This document shows positions 1 through 6,808 of a stretch of DNA of 25,361 nt, piece after piece. Under the pieces are notes generated by a model. The model ran no database searches, was not told the origin of the DNA, and saw only the letters and a list, made by a program, of their open reading frames with translations. Origin of the DNA: Gemmatimonadota bacterium (GTDB lineage Bacteria > Latescibacterota > UBA2968 > UBA8231); the NCBI GenBank assembly GCA_009840005.1, contig VXOR01000069.1, positions 1-25,361 of the forward strand, written 5' to 3'. The translations under genes and the position numbers were made by a program. How positions within the stretch are numbered: position 1 is the first letter of the stretch; each line of letters begins with the position of its first letter.

Positions 1-1
1 G

Positions 2-91
2 ACCGTGATCTTGGGCGGCAGTGTGATCCAACCCCTGATCGAGTTGTTTTCTCCGGGGCTGCCGTCGCTGCAGCAACTGCTAGTGAGGTAA
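2..91 (+). CDS. C-terminal end of an unidentified protein (5' truncated by window edge)
   Basis: An open frame enters from the left edge and ends at TAA 89-91, giving 29 residues that begin TVILGGSVIQPLIELF and end QQLLVR. The tail is hydrophobic with a basic last residue, as in the last membrane segment of an integral membrane protein. That is all that can be seen. A MauE/DoxX-like membrane protein would fit the redox genes downstream, but nothing here proves it. Frame 1 is also open for a while, so the frame choice rests on the more natural composition of frame 2. Confidence 0.45.
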   Translation, partial: TVILGGSVIQPLIELFSPGLPSLQQLLVR

Positions 92-168
92 TGGATGATG
101 TTACGCCGTCTTTGTCCTACCTGTGAAAGCAGTCATCTATCAAGGCCCATTGGCAGCCGGGTGCAAGG

Positions 169-195
169 CTGGATTCCCGCTTTTGCGGGAATGAC
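169..195. repeat. 27-bp palindromic repeat, copy 1
   Basis: The core is a perfect 8-bp inverted repeat (ATTCCCGC at 173-180, GCGGGAAT at 185-192) around a TTTT loop. A second copy at 6708-6734 is identical except for one loop base. This is a dispersed short palindrome of a type seen in many bacterial genomes. It lies in the 158-bp gap between the truncated first gene and the FMN-binding protein. I see no clear promoter in that gap. Confidence 0.8.
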
Positions 196-249
196 ATCAG
201 ATCGAAGGAAGGCTGAGGGCAACGAATTTGTACCGTCCGTGAGGGAATC

Positions 250-861
250 ATGAATAGAGGTAGAAAAGACCCGGTAATGATGGCCTTTGGCGTCTTATTG
301 GTTGTGTTGCTGCCGACCTTTTTCCTGTTGGCCAGCCGCTATCCGTCGCTTGATGAGCGCGTGCAACAGTTACAGCCCAAGCCTTTGGTGCCCGCGCCTT
401 CCTTGGAGGCCCTGTTGGCGCAAGTGCGCCAAGTCGCAGCCGACAGCACGCTCTACCTCCAACCGGTCTGGGCTGCCGAGCCGGAACCGACTGCTGGCCT
501 TGTGGCCGCCTACCAAGTCGTGCGCGGCGACCAGGCGGTGTATCGGCTGGTGCTGTTCCGCCACGATATAGCCTGTAGTGTGTGCCGGGACGTGCTGGCT
601 GCCGCGCTATACGATGCCGAAGGCGACGCACTGGTGCAGGTGCTCCTGCTCGACTATTGGGAGGTACGCGGCGAGCGAGTTGATACCGCGCGGTTTTTGC
701 GTCAATTCGCCGGTCGCCCGGTGGCGGAGGAATTGGCTATTGAGGCCAATGTCGATGGGATCAGCGGGGCTACTTTTTCAGCCGGGGGCTTGGTCGAACA
801 GCTCAACAGCGCGGCGGCGTGGGTGCGGGAGCATCCGCTGGAGAAGGAGGAAAACCTGTGA
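250..861 (+). CDS. Membrane-anchored FMN-binding-domain protein
   Basis: The product is 203 aa. An N-terminal hydrophobic anchor (about residues 9-29) is followed by an extracytoplasmic domain. The C-terminal half resembles the FMN-binding (NqrC/RnfG-like) domain: an RFLRQFAGR segment near 148-156, then VDGISGATFS at 168-177. In that family the Thr of the SGAT motif (Thr175 here) receives FMN covalently from ApbE. A CSVC pair (Cys109, Cys112) lies just upstream within the domain. The start has a GAGGGA Shine-Dalgarno. The stop overlaps the next start (GTGA), so translation is probably coupled to the thioredoxin-like gene. Likely role, inferred: an exported flavin electron carrier at the outer face of the cytoplasmic membrane. 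The family call is from motifs, not from a search. Confidence 0.75.
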   Translation: MNRGRKDPVMMAFGVLLVVLLPTFFLLASRYPSLDERVQQLQPKPLVPAPSLEALLAQVRQVAADSTLYLQPVWAAEPEPTAGLVAAYQVVRGDQAVYRLVLFRHDIACSVCRDVLAAALYDAEGDALVQVLLLDYWEVRGERVDTARFLRQFAGRPVAEELAIEANVDGISGATFSAGGLVEQLNSAAAWVREHPLEKEENL

Positions 862-1397
862 ACGGTCTCAGACCCAATCGCGGGGCTACGACCCTGATTG
901 TGGCCACGGGCGTCCTGTTGGGGGCCTGTACTTTCTTGGCGGCTAAGATCGTCAACCCGCCTCCCATTGATCCGCTGGATGTGGAGTTTTGGGATTTGCT
1001 GGGTACGCAAGCGACCGTGCTGGAACTAGAAGATCTGGCGGGCACGGGGACGGTTTCCAACGCGCCGTTTGCGGGTGAGCCCTATCTGCTCATTTTCGCT
1101 GACCCTACTTGCCGTGCCTGCGAGAGTATCTATCCCCACCTGCTGCGGGTCTCGCAGGTGCAGGGAGTCAATGTCCTGTTGATTGCCTCGGGCGACCGGC
1201 CGGCGATGCAAGACAAAGTGGAGGAACACAGTTTTTCGTTTCCCGTCGCCTTTGATTCTCTGTTGACGGCTAATCCGCCCTTTGAGGTAAATGCTTTTCC
1301 TACCGCCATCTTGGTCGATGCCGAAGGCAACATTGCCAAAGCCGCTACCGGCGATCAGACCGCTGTTGCCGTAATAGGCATTGCTGGAAGGTCTTGA
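858..1397 (+). CDS. TlpA/MauD-like thioredoxin-fold protein 1
   Basis: The product is 179 aa from GTG 858, chosen because AAGGAGGA lies just upstream and the start overlaps the previous stop by 4 bp; the longer frame from 819 would overlap it by 43 bp. The N-terminus has a hydrophobic stretch (about 11-29). It contains LLGAC (Cys24), which could be a lipobox or simply part of a membrane anchor. The thioredoxin fold carries a CRAC active site (Cys85-Cys88) after an LLIFADPT strand and a cis-Pro-type segment FPTAILVD. The arrangement matches MauD/TlpA-type periplasmic thiol-disulfide proteins. Likely role: disulfide reduction or isomerisation of exported partners, with the cysteine-rich protein of the same cluster as the obvious candidate substrate. 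Confidence 0.8.
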   Translation: MNGLRPNRGATTLIVATGVLLGACTFLAAKIVNPPPIDPLDVEFWDLLGTQATVLELEDLAGTGTVSNAPFAGEPYLLIFADPTCRACESIYPHLLRVSQVQGVNVLLIASGDRPAMQDKVEEHSFSFPVAFDSLLTANPPFEVNAFPTAILVDAEGNIAKAATGDQTAVAVIGIAGRS

Positions 1398-1412
1398 AAG
1401 GATGAATGCGCC

Positions 1413-1979
1413 ATGCAATTTGTAACGCTCTTGCGTCGTCCGGTGGTGTGGACGGTAATGGCCTGTGTCGCGGTCGTGCTCTTTTTGGCACTACGCCCCC
1501 CTTCGGCCTCCATCTCGCCCGCAGTCTGGACCGAATCTTCGGCCAATCCGCGGTCCAAGGTGCTGCAACCGGGGGAGGCCGCGCCGGACTTTGCCTTGCC
1601 GACGGTGGAGGGTGGCATGGTGGAACTAAGCGCGTTGCGGGGAAGGCCTGTCCTGCTCGCCTTTGTTACAGCCGAGTGTCCGTATTGCCAGCAATTCAAC
1701 GAGGAACTCGAAGCCTTTGACCTGAGTGCGGACCAACAGCTCGTGTTTATATGCACCGGCGAGGAGGGGGCTCGGAAAATCAGCGAGACCTATTCCTTTA
1801 CGTACCCGGTGTTGATTGACTCGGCTGGTGCTATTGCACAGGCATATAAAACCCCCGGAGTGCCTACGGTGTATCAGGTGGATGCGGCGGGGCGGGTGGT
1901 GGACTTGGCGGTGGGGTGGCCGCCAGCGTGGGAGTTTGTGCGGGGGTTTGGCCGCACACAGCCGAGTGAAGGCTCTTGA
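1413..1979 (+). CDS. TlpA/ResA-like thioredoxin-fold protein 2
   Basis: The product is 188 aa. It has an N-terminal signal anchor (about residues 10-27) and then the AhpC/TSA-redoxin signature PGEAAPDFALPTVEGG (53-68). The active site is CPYC (Cys89-Cys92) and there is a cis-Pro segment GVPTVYQVD. CPYC is the glutaredoxin-type dipeptide, whereas the upstream paralogue has CRAC, so the two proteins probably have different redox potentials. Its start is 15 bp after the previous stop, in the same cluster. Family knowledge: TlpA/ResA proteins reduce disulfides outside the cytoplasmic membrane. Inference: the pair handles the eight-cysteine protein encoded next, one perhaps oxidising or isomerising and the other reducing. 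Confidence 0.85.
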   Translation: MQFVTLLRRPVVWTVMACVAVVLFLALRPPSASISPAVWTESSANPRSKVLQPGEAAPDFALPTVEGGMVELSALRGRPVLLAFVTAECPYCQQFNEELEAFDLSADQQLVFICTGEEGARKISETYSFTYPVLIDSAGAIAQAYKTPGVPTVYQVDAAGRVVDLAVGWPPAWEFVRGFGRTQPSEGS

Positions 1980-2010
1980 GGCGATTAGCTCAATGACCAC
2001 TACGGCCCAG

Positions 2011-2030
2011 AAAGGAGGTGCTATCACGTG
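2011..2030 (+). promoter_or_regulatory. Orphan strong Shine-Dalgarno with GTG start
   Basis: AAAGGAGGTG (2011-2020) is a near-perfect anti-SD match, placed 7 nt before GTG 2028. That start would open a 66-codon frame (2028-2228) overlapping the cysteine-rich protein gene out of frame. The peptide is not recognisable and its second half lies under a convincing gene. It may be a leader peptide, a translational-coupling device or chance. The real downstream gene has its own SD (GAGGAGGA near 2095-2102). Confidence 0.3.
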
Positions 2031-2109
2031 TTCGCAGGTTTTTCATTCCAAGTCAGCAGCCCTAACGGTTTGCTGATCCCTTTCCGACCCTTTCGAGGAG
2101 GAATGACGT

Positions 2110-2463
2110 ATGCAGTCCTTAAAGTTTGTTTTCGAGGCGACGCTGCTGGCACCACTGGTGGAGTTCGCCACATCGACCAGCGGGCATGTCGAGCCGCGTC
2201 AGGGCTTGGCCTTGGGGTGGTTGGGTAGCGTGGTGGCCGGGTTGGCGGTGGTGTTTGGGACCGCCGACCGGGCGCAGGCCGATTCCTGCCACGGAATATC
2301 CGAAGGCCCCGGCTTAGTTGAAAATTGCGGATGGGCCTGCTCTAGCGACCCATGCAAGTACGATCACAACGGGAATCCCATAGGGTGGTACGAAAAGAAA
2401 TACTGCCACTCGGAGACTTTGGGCTGTCGGTTAGCAGGCGTATCCTCGTCCTGCACCTGCTAA
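2110..2463 (+). CDS. Small exported cysteine-rich protein (8 Cys), possibly methylamine-dehydrogenase-light-chain-like
   Basis: The product is 117 aa. The long leader (about 57 aa) has an extended N-region, a hydrophobic core LGWLGSVVAGLAVVFG and an AQA|D signal-peptidase site. The predicted mature part is only 60 residues. It has Cys at 60, 73, 77, 82, 99, 106, 115 and 117, Trp at 75 and 93, and ends in a CxC. An even cysteine number fits four disulfides. The leader length, the MauD-like neighbours and the closing CxC recall the MADH light chain, recalled from memory as having a long leader and dense disulfides. It is much shorter, however, and ends before the second TTQ tryptophan would occur. 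Alternatives are a novel redox peptide, a secreted toxin or a RiPP precursor. It is the last gene before a strong terminator. Confidence 0.7.
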   Translation: MQSLKFVFEATLLAPLVEFATSTSGHVEPRQGLALGWLGSVVAGLAVVFGTADRAQADSCHGISEGPGLVENCGWACSSDPCKYDHNGNPIGWYEKKYCHSETLGCRLAGVSSSCTC

Positions 2464-2472
2464 AACGTATAT

Positions 2473-2513
2473 CCGATGTGGCACTCTAGGGCCGGGTGCC
2501 ACATCGGTTTTTT
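2473..2513 (+). terminator. Rho-independent terminator of the redox cluster
   Basis: A perfect 12-bp stem (2473-2484 with 2496-2507) closes an 11-nt loop and is followed immediately by six T residues (2508-2513). It begins 10 nt after the stop of the cysteine-rich protein gene, so that gene is the last in its transcript. Confidence 0.95.
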
Positions 2514-2528
2514 GGCTTCCATTTTACT

Positions 2529-2567
2529 GCGAGGGGAGTGATTTGCATCGGCTAATACTCCTCCCGC
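2529..2567 (+). promoter_or_regulatory. Imperfect stem-loop upstream of the FG-GAP gene
   Basis: The arms 2529-2539 and 2557-2567 pair with nine Watson-Crick pairs, one G-U pair and one mismatch around a 17-nt loop. It lies 18 bp before the next start codon, whose SD is GGAG at about 2575. It could be a 5'-UTR control hairpin or an operator. No T-tract follows, so it is not a terminator. Confidence 0.35.
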
Positions 2568-2585
2568 CCACTCTGGAGATTCATT

Positions 2586-4742
2586 ATGCGCTGCTTGCTC
2601 ATTACGATTGGATTGTTATTGGCTCCGCTTGGCGTCTTCGCCCTAACGTGGGATTTTGCCGAGGACACTATTTGGGGCTGGACCGCTCAAGAGAGTCTCT
2701 TAGGTGCTGACCGTGGTCTCAGTCCCACCACGGTATACAGCGAAGTTGCCGACGGCGTCTGGCGCATTGCGCCGGTGCCGGATGGGAAACAACCAGCCAT
2801 TCGATTGCGCTCGCCACCGATTGGAGAAGATTCCGCCCTGTTCGACTACGTCACTCTACGGCTACGCATTATACACGATCGTCCCACCGGGGGAAATCTC
2901 CATCTGGAGTGGTTCAACACCGAGTATAGACGCCTCCGGGAGGAATTGGGACCAACCTCACTAGGACTAGGCCACGGCGAGTTTTATACGGTACGTTATC
3001 AAATCTATCCCACCGAATGGGAAAACATCACGATAGATATACGGGACTTGGAAGCCGCGGCGGAAGCGAATTCAGAAGCGGAGATCGTCTGGCAGGACAC
3101 GCTCTTTAACTTCAATATAGAACTGGATCTAAACATCACCCCACAGGGCCCGGCCGATCATCCGGCCTTTGTCGAGATTGATTGGATTCAACTGACGGGA
3201 GCCGAAGAATTGCTGCTGGGAGAGTTACAGCCCCGGGAGATCGCTGTGGAAGCCGAGTTGCTCGGTAGGTTGTTCGCTAAGCCCGACTTTTTTCCCTTCG
3301 AAGAGAGGATTGTAATTGTAATGGACGATTTGGTATTCTCGTCAAATGCTTTGGGCGATGTGGATGGCGATGGGGATATAGACCTCGTAGCACTTTGGAG
3401 GCGCGAGACGGTCGGGATAGAAATGGGCTGGATGGTGGCGTCCAACGACGGTTTGGGAGGCTTTGTCCCCACTCGAGCGAGTACTCTTCTCAAGGCAAAA
3501 GGTGTTTACCAACCACCTAAAATCGCGGGCGGCGATTTCGACGGGGATGGACTTCTTGATCTGGCTGTTCAAAGAGGTCTAACCCTTGAACTGTGGCACA
3601 ATCGTGGCGAGGACGGCTTTGAAACCATCCTGCAATGGTCCGACGTCTTGCTCCGTAGCCTAGTCGATGTGGATGGCGATGGGGATATAGACCTGTTGGT
3701 CGATGAACTATACAACGAGAGACCCCACATAGTCTTGCGGATTAATGACGGCGCAGCCGGTTTCGCTCATAGTGATCGGTTCGTCCTCGACACCCAAGAG
3801 GCACTCTTTCCTTTGGTGCTGGCCGGGCAACCATTGGGCGAGGCCATACGCTTGTTATGGATCCGACCGTGCTACCTGCCCCAAGGCACTTTGCAACTGA
3901 CTCAGCCGTGGGCGGCTAGCAAGCCACCACCGCTGTTTTTCGAGGCCCCGGGCAATCCTTGTGATCTGCATCTGATTACCGATCTCGATGGCGATGGAGG
4001 GATAGAGTTAGTCGGGTCTTCTGAGCGGGATCTACAACACGACCCTAGGTATGCTGGTACGACCTACCACGGTTTGGTGCTGTGGCGGGTGGATGCCTTG
4101 GGCGGGATAGAACGCCATACTCTGCTCGGTTCGGAGGTACGCTTACCGCATCAGACCATTGCCAGCGATCTCAACGGCGATGGCCTGATAGATTTGGCCG
4201 TGGTCGATGGCAATTTGGCGACCGGTCCGGCCTTGGTGGTGCTGACCGGCCAGCGCGATGGCGTGCCCGTCGTCGAGGGGCGTTACCGGCTGCCGGGCGT
4301 AGGAGGCCAAGTGCTCGCGGGTGATATGAACGGCGATGGGGCAACCGATCTGGTGGTGTTGGGGCGGAGTGTGGAAGGCGGTCTGGGTGGAGCCTTCGTC
4401 TTTCTCAACCAAGGCGTCGCGGCAGCCACAGCCGTCGCGGACGAGACGACGGCCACGCCTATAACCTTTGCCCTCGGGGCCAACTATCCCAATCCGTTCA
4501 ATCCGGCCACGACTATTCCCGTATCGGTGGCGGCGGATGCTGGCGATGTGGATTTGACTATCTACAACGTCTTGGGACAGCCAGTGCGCCAGGTGTGGAA
4601 CGGTCCGTTGGCGGCGGGCGAGCATCGGCTAACTTGGGACGGTCGGGATGTGCAGGGACAATCCGTCGCCGCTGGGGTCTATTTGTATCGGTTGCAGGCA
4701 GGCGACCAAATCCGCATCCGCAAGATGGTCAAACTTGAATAG
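2586..4742 (+). CDS. Secreted FG-GAP/VCBS-repeat protein with sorting-type C-terminal domain
   Basis: The product is 718 aa. A signal peptide (MRCLLITIGLLLAPLGVFA) leads into a jelly-roll-like N-terminal domain (about 20-215), possibly carbohydrate-binding. At least six FG-GAP/VCBS units with calcium-loop signatures follow (residues about 255-620): DVDGDGDIDLV, DFDGDGLLDLAV, DVDGDGDIDLLV, DLDGDGGIELV, DLNGDGLIDLAV and DMNGDGATDLVV. They should form a beta-propeller. The last 80 residues are a FlgD-Ig-like domain: YPNPFNPATTIPV, then YNVLGQPV, GVYLYRLQAG and the ending RIRKMVKLE. That is the pattern of type-IX-like type A sorting domains. Likely role: a surface-attached or secreted adhesion or binding protein; no catalytic motif is visible. 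Confidence 0.85.
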   Translation: MRCLLITIGLLLAPLGVFALTWDFAEDTIWGWTAQESLLGADRGLSPTTVYSEVADGVWRIAPVPDGKQPAIRLRSPPIGEDSALFDYVTLRLRIIHDRPTGGNLHLEWFNTEYRRLREELGPTSLGLGHGEFYTVRYQIYPTEWENITIDIRDLEAAAEANSEAEIVWQDTLFNFNIELDLNITPQGPADHPAFVEIDWIQLTGAEELLLGELQPREIAVEAELLGRLFAKPDFFPFEERIVIVMDDLVFSSNALGDVDGDGDIDLVALWRRETVGIEMGWMVASNDGLGGFVPTRASTLLKAKGVYQPPKIAGGDFDGDGLLDLAVQRGLTLELWHNRGEDGFETILQWSDVLLRSLVDVDGDGDIDLLVDELYNERPHIVLRINDGAAGFAHSDRFVLDTQEALFPLVLAGQPLGEAIRLLWIRPCYLPQGTLQLTQPWAASKPPPLFFEAPGNPCDLHLITDLDGDGGIELVGSSERDLQHDPRYAGTTYHGLVLWRVDALGGIERHTLLGSEVRLPHQTIASDLNGDGLIDLAVVDGNLATGPALVVLTGQRDGVPVVEGRYRLPGVGGQVLAGDMNGDGATDLVVLGRSVEGGLGGAFVFLNQGVAAATAVADETTATPITFALGANYPNPFNPATTIPVSVAADAGDVDLTIYNVLGQPVRQVWNGPLAAGEHRLTWDGRDVQGQSVAAGVYLYRLQAGDQIRIRKMVKLE
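3356..3694 (+). repeat. 30-bp exact direct repeat within FG-GAP units
   Basis: Positions 3356-3385 and 3665-3694 are identical over 30 bp and encode DVDGDGDIDL in two propeller blades. The other blades encode the same calcium loop with different codons. Identity at synonymous sites therefore points to a recent duplication or gene conversion between these two blades. Confidence 0.85.
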
Positions 4743-4752
4743 ACGCACGAAG

Positions 4753-4790
4753 TTGGAGCTGACATGCTGGAGAATTGGAGCTAACATGCT
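4753..4790 (+). repeat. 16-bp direct repeat carrying duplicated SD and start codon
   Basis: TTGGAGCTGACATGCT (4753-4768) and TTGGAGCTAACATGCT (4775-4790) differ at one base. Each has GGAG followed by ATG. The first ATG opens a six-codon frame that stops at 4782-4784, just before the second ATG (4786). It looks like a small local duplication at the start of the broken TPR gene. Confidence 0.7.
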
Positions 4791-5312
4791 AAAGAAATTG
4801 CGCCAACACCTAGCGGCTGGCTTGGAGCATTCACACCACACCCTCTATTTGGTGGCCGATGTGCCCCAGTTCCACCCACCGTGCAGGAGCGATTGGGACA
4901 CAAGCGCAACCAAGCCGACGCCGCTGGCCATCTGAGCATCATATATCAGCAGCGTCAAGAGTACCAGAGTGCGAAAGAGATGGCGCACCGAGCTTTACAG
5001 TTGTTCGAGGAAATAGAGCATATACAGGGCATTGCTTGGCAGGCAGGGATCTTAGGCGATCTGTTTTGTGCCGAGGGTGCGTTCGAGTGCGCCGAGCCAA
5101 TGTATCGCCGATGCCTGACCTGCCAAAAGAGCCTAGGCAACGACGAGGCATGTGCTGTCGTTCACGTGTGGTTAGGTGCTATGTACACGGCTTGGGGAAG
5201 GCGTTACGACGCGATGTTAAACTGGAAACAGGCGCAGGAAATGTTCCGTCAATTGGGTCAGATAGAGCAAGCAGAGGATATACAAAAGATGATGGCTAGT
5301 GGCCCTCTATGA
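4786..5312 (+). pseudogene. Frameshifted / shortened TPR-repeat protein
   Basis: ATG 4786, with a GGAG SD, begins a frame (MLKKLRQHLAAGLEHSHH...) that runs on to 4935 but loses sense after about 4880. From GTG 4881 a different frame continues to TGA 5310-5312 with 143 residues of clear TPR character: QQRQEYQSAKEMAHRALQLF, ILGDLFCAEGAFECAEPMYR and WLGAMYTAWGRRYDAMLNWK, that is, three consecutive helical pairs. The most economical reading is one TPR gene with a +/-1 frameshift near 4880 and probably missing repeats, since proteins of this type usually carry more TPR units. Alternatively the 143-aa frame is a short intact gene started at GTG 4881, but no SD precedes that GTG. It lies 39 bp before the DUF4159 gene. 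Confidence 0.5.
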
Positions 5313-5351
5313 ATCAAGCTCTGCTGCATCAGAAATGTCATATGGCGACCG

Positions 5352-6656
5352 ATGAAACGCCCGTGGAAAGTTCCGTTCCAAAAAAATAGCCAGCTACAAA
5401 GCTGCTTAGCATTGTCGCTGGCGTTGCATCTGCTGGTGCTTTTCGGCCTCACGCACCGCGAGCGGGTTACGCAATACCCGGTGCTACCGCAGATCATGGT
5501 CGAGTTTACCAAGCGTCCACCGCCGCAGCGGAGCCTCACCCGCCGCCAACGGCCCCAACAGCGTCCGTTGGTGCGGCGTCCGGCCCTGCAAGCGGCTCCG
5601 GTGGTCGCGCAGCGGCCGGCTCCTACGGCGTCGCGTCCCCTGCCGATGATGAAAGCCGCGTCGCTGCGGATACCGATGGCAGCACTACCGGATCGGCTGG
5701 TGCTGCCGGTGCCAGATTTCCCGGCACGGCAGATTGGACCGCAGATGCGGGCGGGCGCGTTGACCGGCACGCGGCAAGGGGCCGATGAGATTGACTTGGG
5801 TTTGGAGTTGCTGGATGTGCAGGCGATGGACACCGGACGGCACCGGGCGATGGTGGTGGTTGATCCACAAGATCGGCGCAAGCTCAAGGGATTCCTCTAT
5901 CTGTCGAGTGTTTATAGCCCTTCCATCGAACGGGCTGAGTCGGAAACATCGCGCCGACTGCACCAGACGCGCCAAATGCAAGAAAAACGGATGTTGCAAG
6001 GGTTAGCCGACAAGATGATCGCCAGTACCCAAGTCCACGTCGAAGTGCGCGACGCGGTGCGGCTCGACGATCCCCAGCTTTTGCAGGTGCCATTTCTGCT
6101 GCTGACGGCGAGTGCGCCCTTTGAGTTTACCGACAGTGAGGCGGCCAACTTAGGGGCGTATTTGACCGGCGGTGGCTTTCTGTTTGCCGAGGTTGTGCGC
6201 GATTTGCGGCCCGATTACAGCGACGCCGATTTGGACATTCCGGCGCTGCGTTCGCTCATTCGCGCCAGCTTGCAAGCGGTGGGCTATCAAGAGTGGAAGG
6301 ATTGGCAGTTTGCCCGCTTAGAGCTAACCCATCCGATCTACCGTTGCTTCTACGATGTGGGTAGTCTGCCCCGGGGAATGCGCGATATGCACTACGTAGG
6401 CTCTGTGCGGCTAACGCCGGACTATTTGGAGGGCATCGTGGTGGGCGATCAGTTGGTGGGGGTGTATTCGCTGCGGAACTACGCCGATTTCTGGGCGGGC
6501 AACGCCGAGCAGGAGCGGGAGACCTTTGATGTAGCCAATAGTCCGTTTCTCGCCAGTGCCGAGGAGCCGTTGGTGTATAATTTGGGCGTCAATCTCGTGG
6601 TGTACGCGCTGACGCGCGAGGGATCATTGGCACGGCAATTAGTCGATGCGGATTGA
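5352..6656 (+). CDS. TonB-like N-terminus fused to DUF4159 domain
   Basis: The product is 434 aa. A short cytoplasmic N-terminus precedes one membrane helix (about residues 17-34, LQSCLALSLALHLLVLFGL). A Pro/Arg-rich linker (about 50-105, with runs such as KRPPPQRSLTRRQRP) follows, as in TonB-family energy transducers. The C-terminal half (about 200-430) resembles DUF4159: a conserved hydrophobic VPFLLLTAS strand, then FEFTDSEAANLGAYL and GGGFLFAEVVRD, a Rossmann-like or gatase-like fold of unknown function. In related genomes DUF4159 proteins occur near von Willebrand/MoxR-type genes; none is seen here. Start ATG 5352 lacks a strong SD, so the start is moderately certain. The stop lies at the edge of a hairpin element. 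Confidence 0.7.
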   Translation: MKRPWKVPFQKNSQLQSCLALSLALHLLVLFGLTHRERVTQYPVLPQIMVEFTKRPPPQRSLTRRQRPQQRPLVRRPALQAAPVVAQRPAPTASRPLPMMKAASLRIPMAALPDRLVLPVPDFPARQIGPQMRAGALTGTRQGADEIDLGLELLDVQAMDTGRHRAMVVVDPQDRRKLKGFLYLSSVYSPSIERAESETSRRLHQTRQMQEKRMLQGLADKMIASTQVHVEVRDAVRLDDPQLLQVPFLLLTASAPFEFTDSEAANLGAYLTGGGFLFAEVVRDLRPDYSDADLDIPALRSLIRASLQAVGYQEWKDWQFARLELTHPIYRCFYDVGSLPRGMRDMHYVGSVRLTPDYLEGIVVGDQLVGVYSLRNYADFWAGNAEQERETFDVANSPFLASAEEPLVYNLGVNLVVYALTREGSLARQLVDAD

Positions 6657-6782
6657 GAGGCGGTCTGAAAACTCCGAATGTCGGCCCTTGTGTGCCGCCG
6701 CTCCCCACTGGATTCCCGCTTTCGCGGGAATGACGACCCCCCGGCTCCATACGATCCAAGGTGGGTTTTCAGACGGCTTCTG
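6655..6782. repeat. Inverted-repeat element between convergent genes (possible bidirectional terminator)
   Basis: A 10-bp perfect inverted repeat (GTCTGAAAAC at 6663-6672, GTTTTCAGAC at 6765-6774) extends to about 18 bp per arm with three mismatches (6655-6672 with 6765-6782). It brackets copy 2 of the 27-bp palindrome. The element occupies most of the gap between a + strand gene ending at 6656 and a - strand gene ending at 6809. A transcript from either side could therefore fold here and terminate. No classical U-tract follows the stems. Confidence 0.6.
6708..6734. repeat. 27-bp palindromic repeat, copy 2
   Basis: This matches 169-195 at 26 of 27 bases, with the perfect 8-bp ATTCCCGC/GCGGGAAT stem. 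It is nested in the larger inverted-repeat element. Confidence 0.85.
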
Positions 6783-6808
6783 AGGGATGTTGTGCCCCTA
6801 AGTATCCA

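Noticed and set aside
819..857. Longer start (819) for thioredoxin-like protein 1
   Set aside because: It overlaps the FMN-binding gene out of frame. GTG 858 has a strong SD and a 4-bp overlap.
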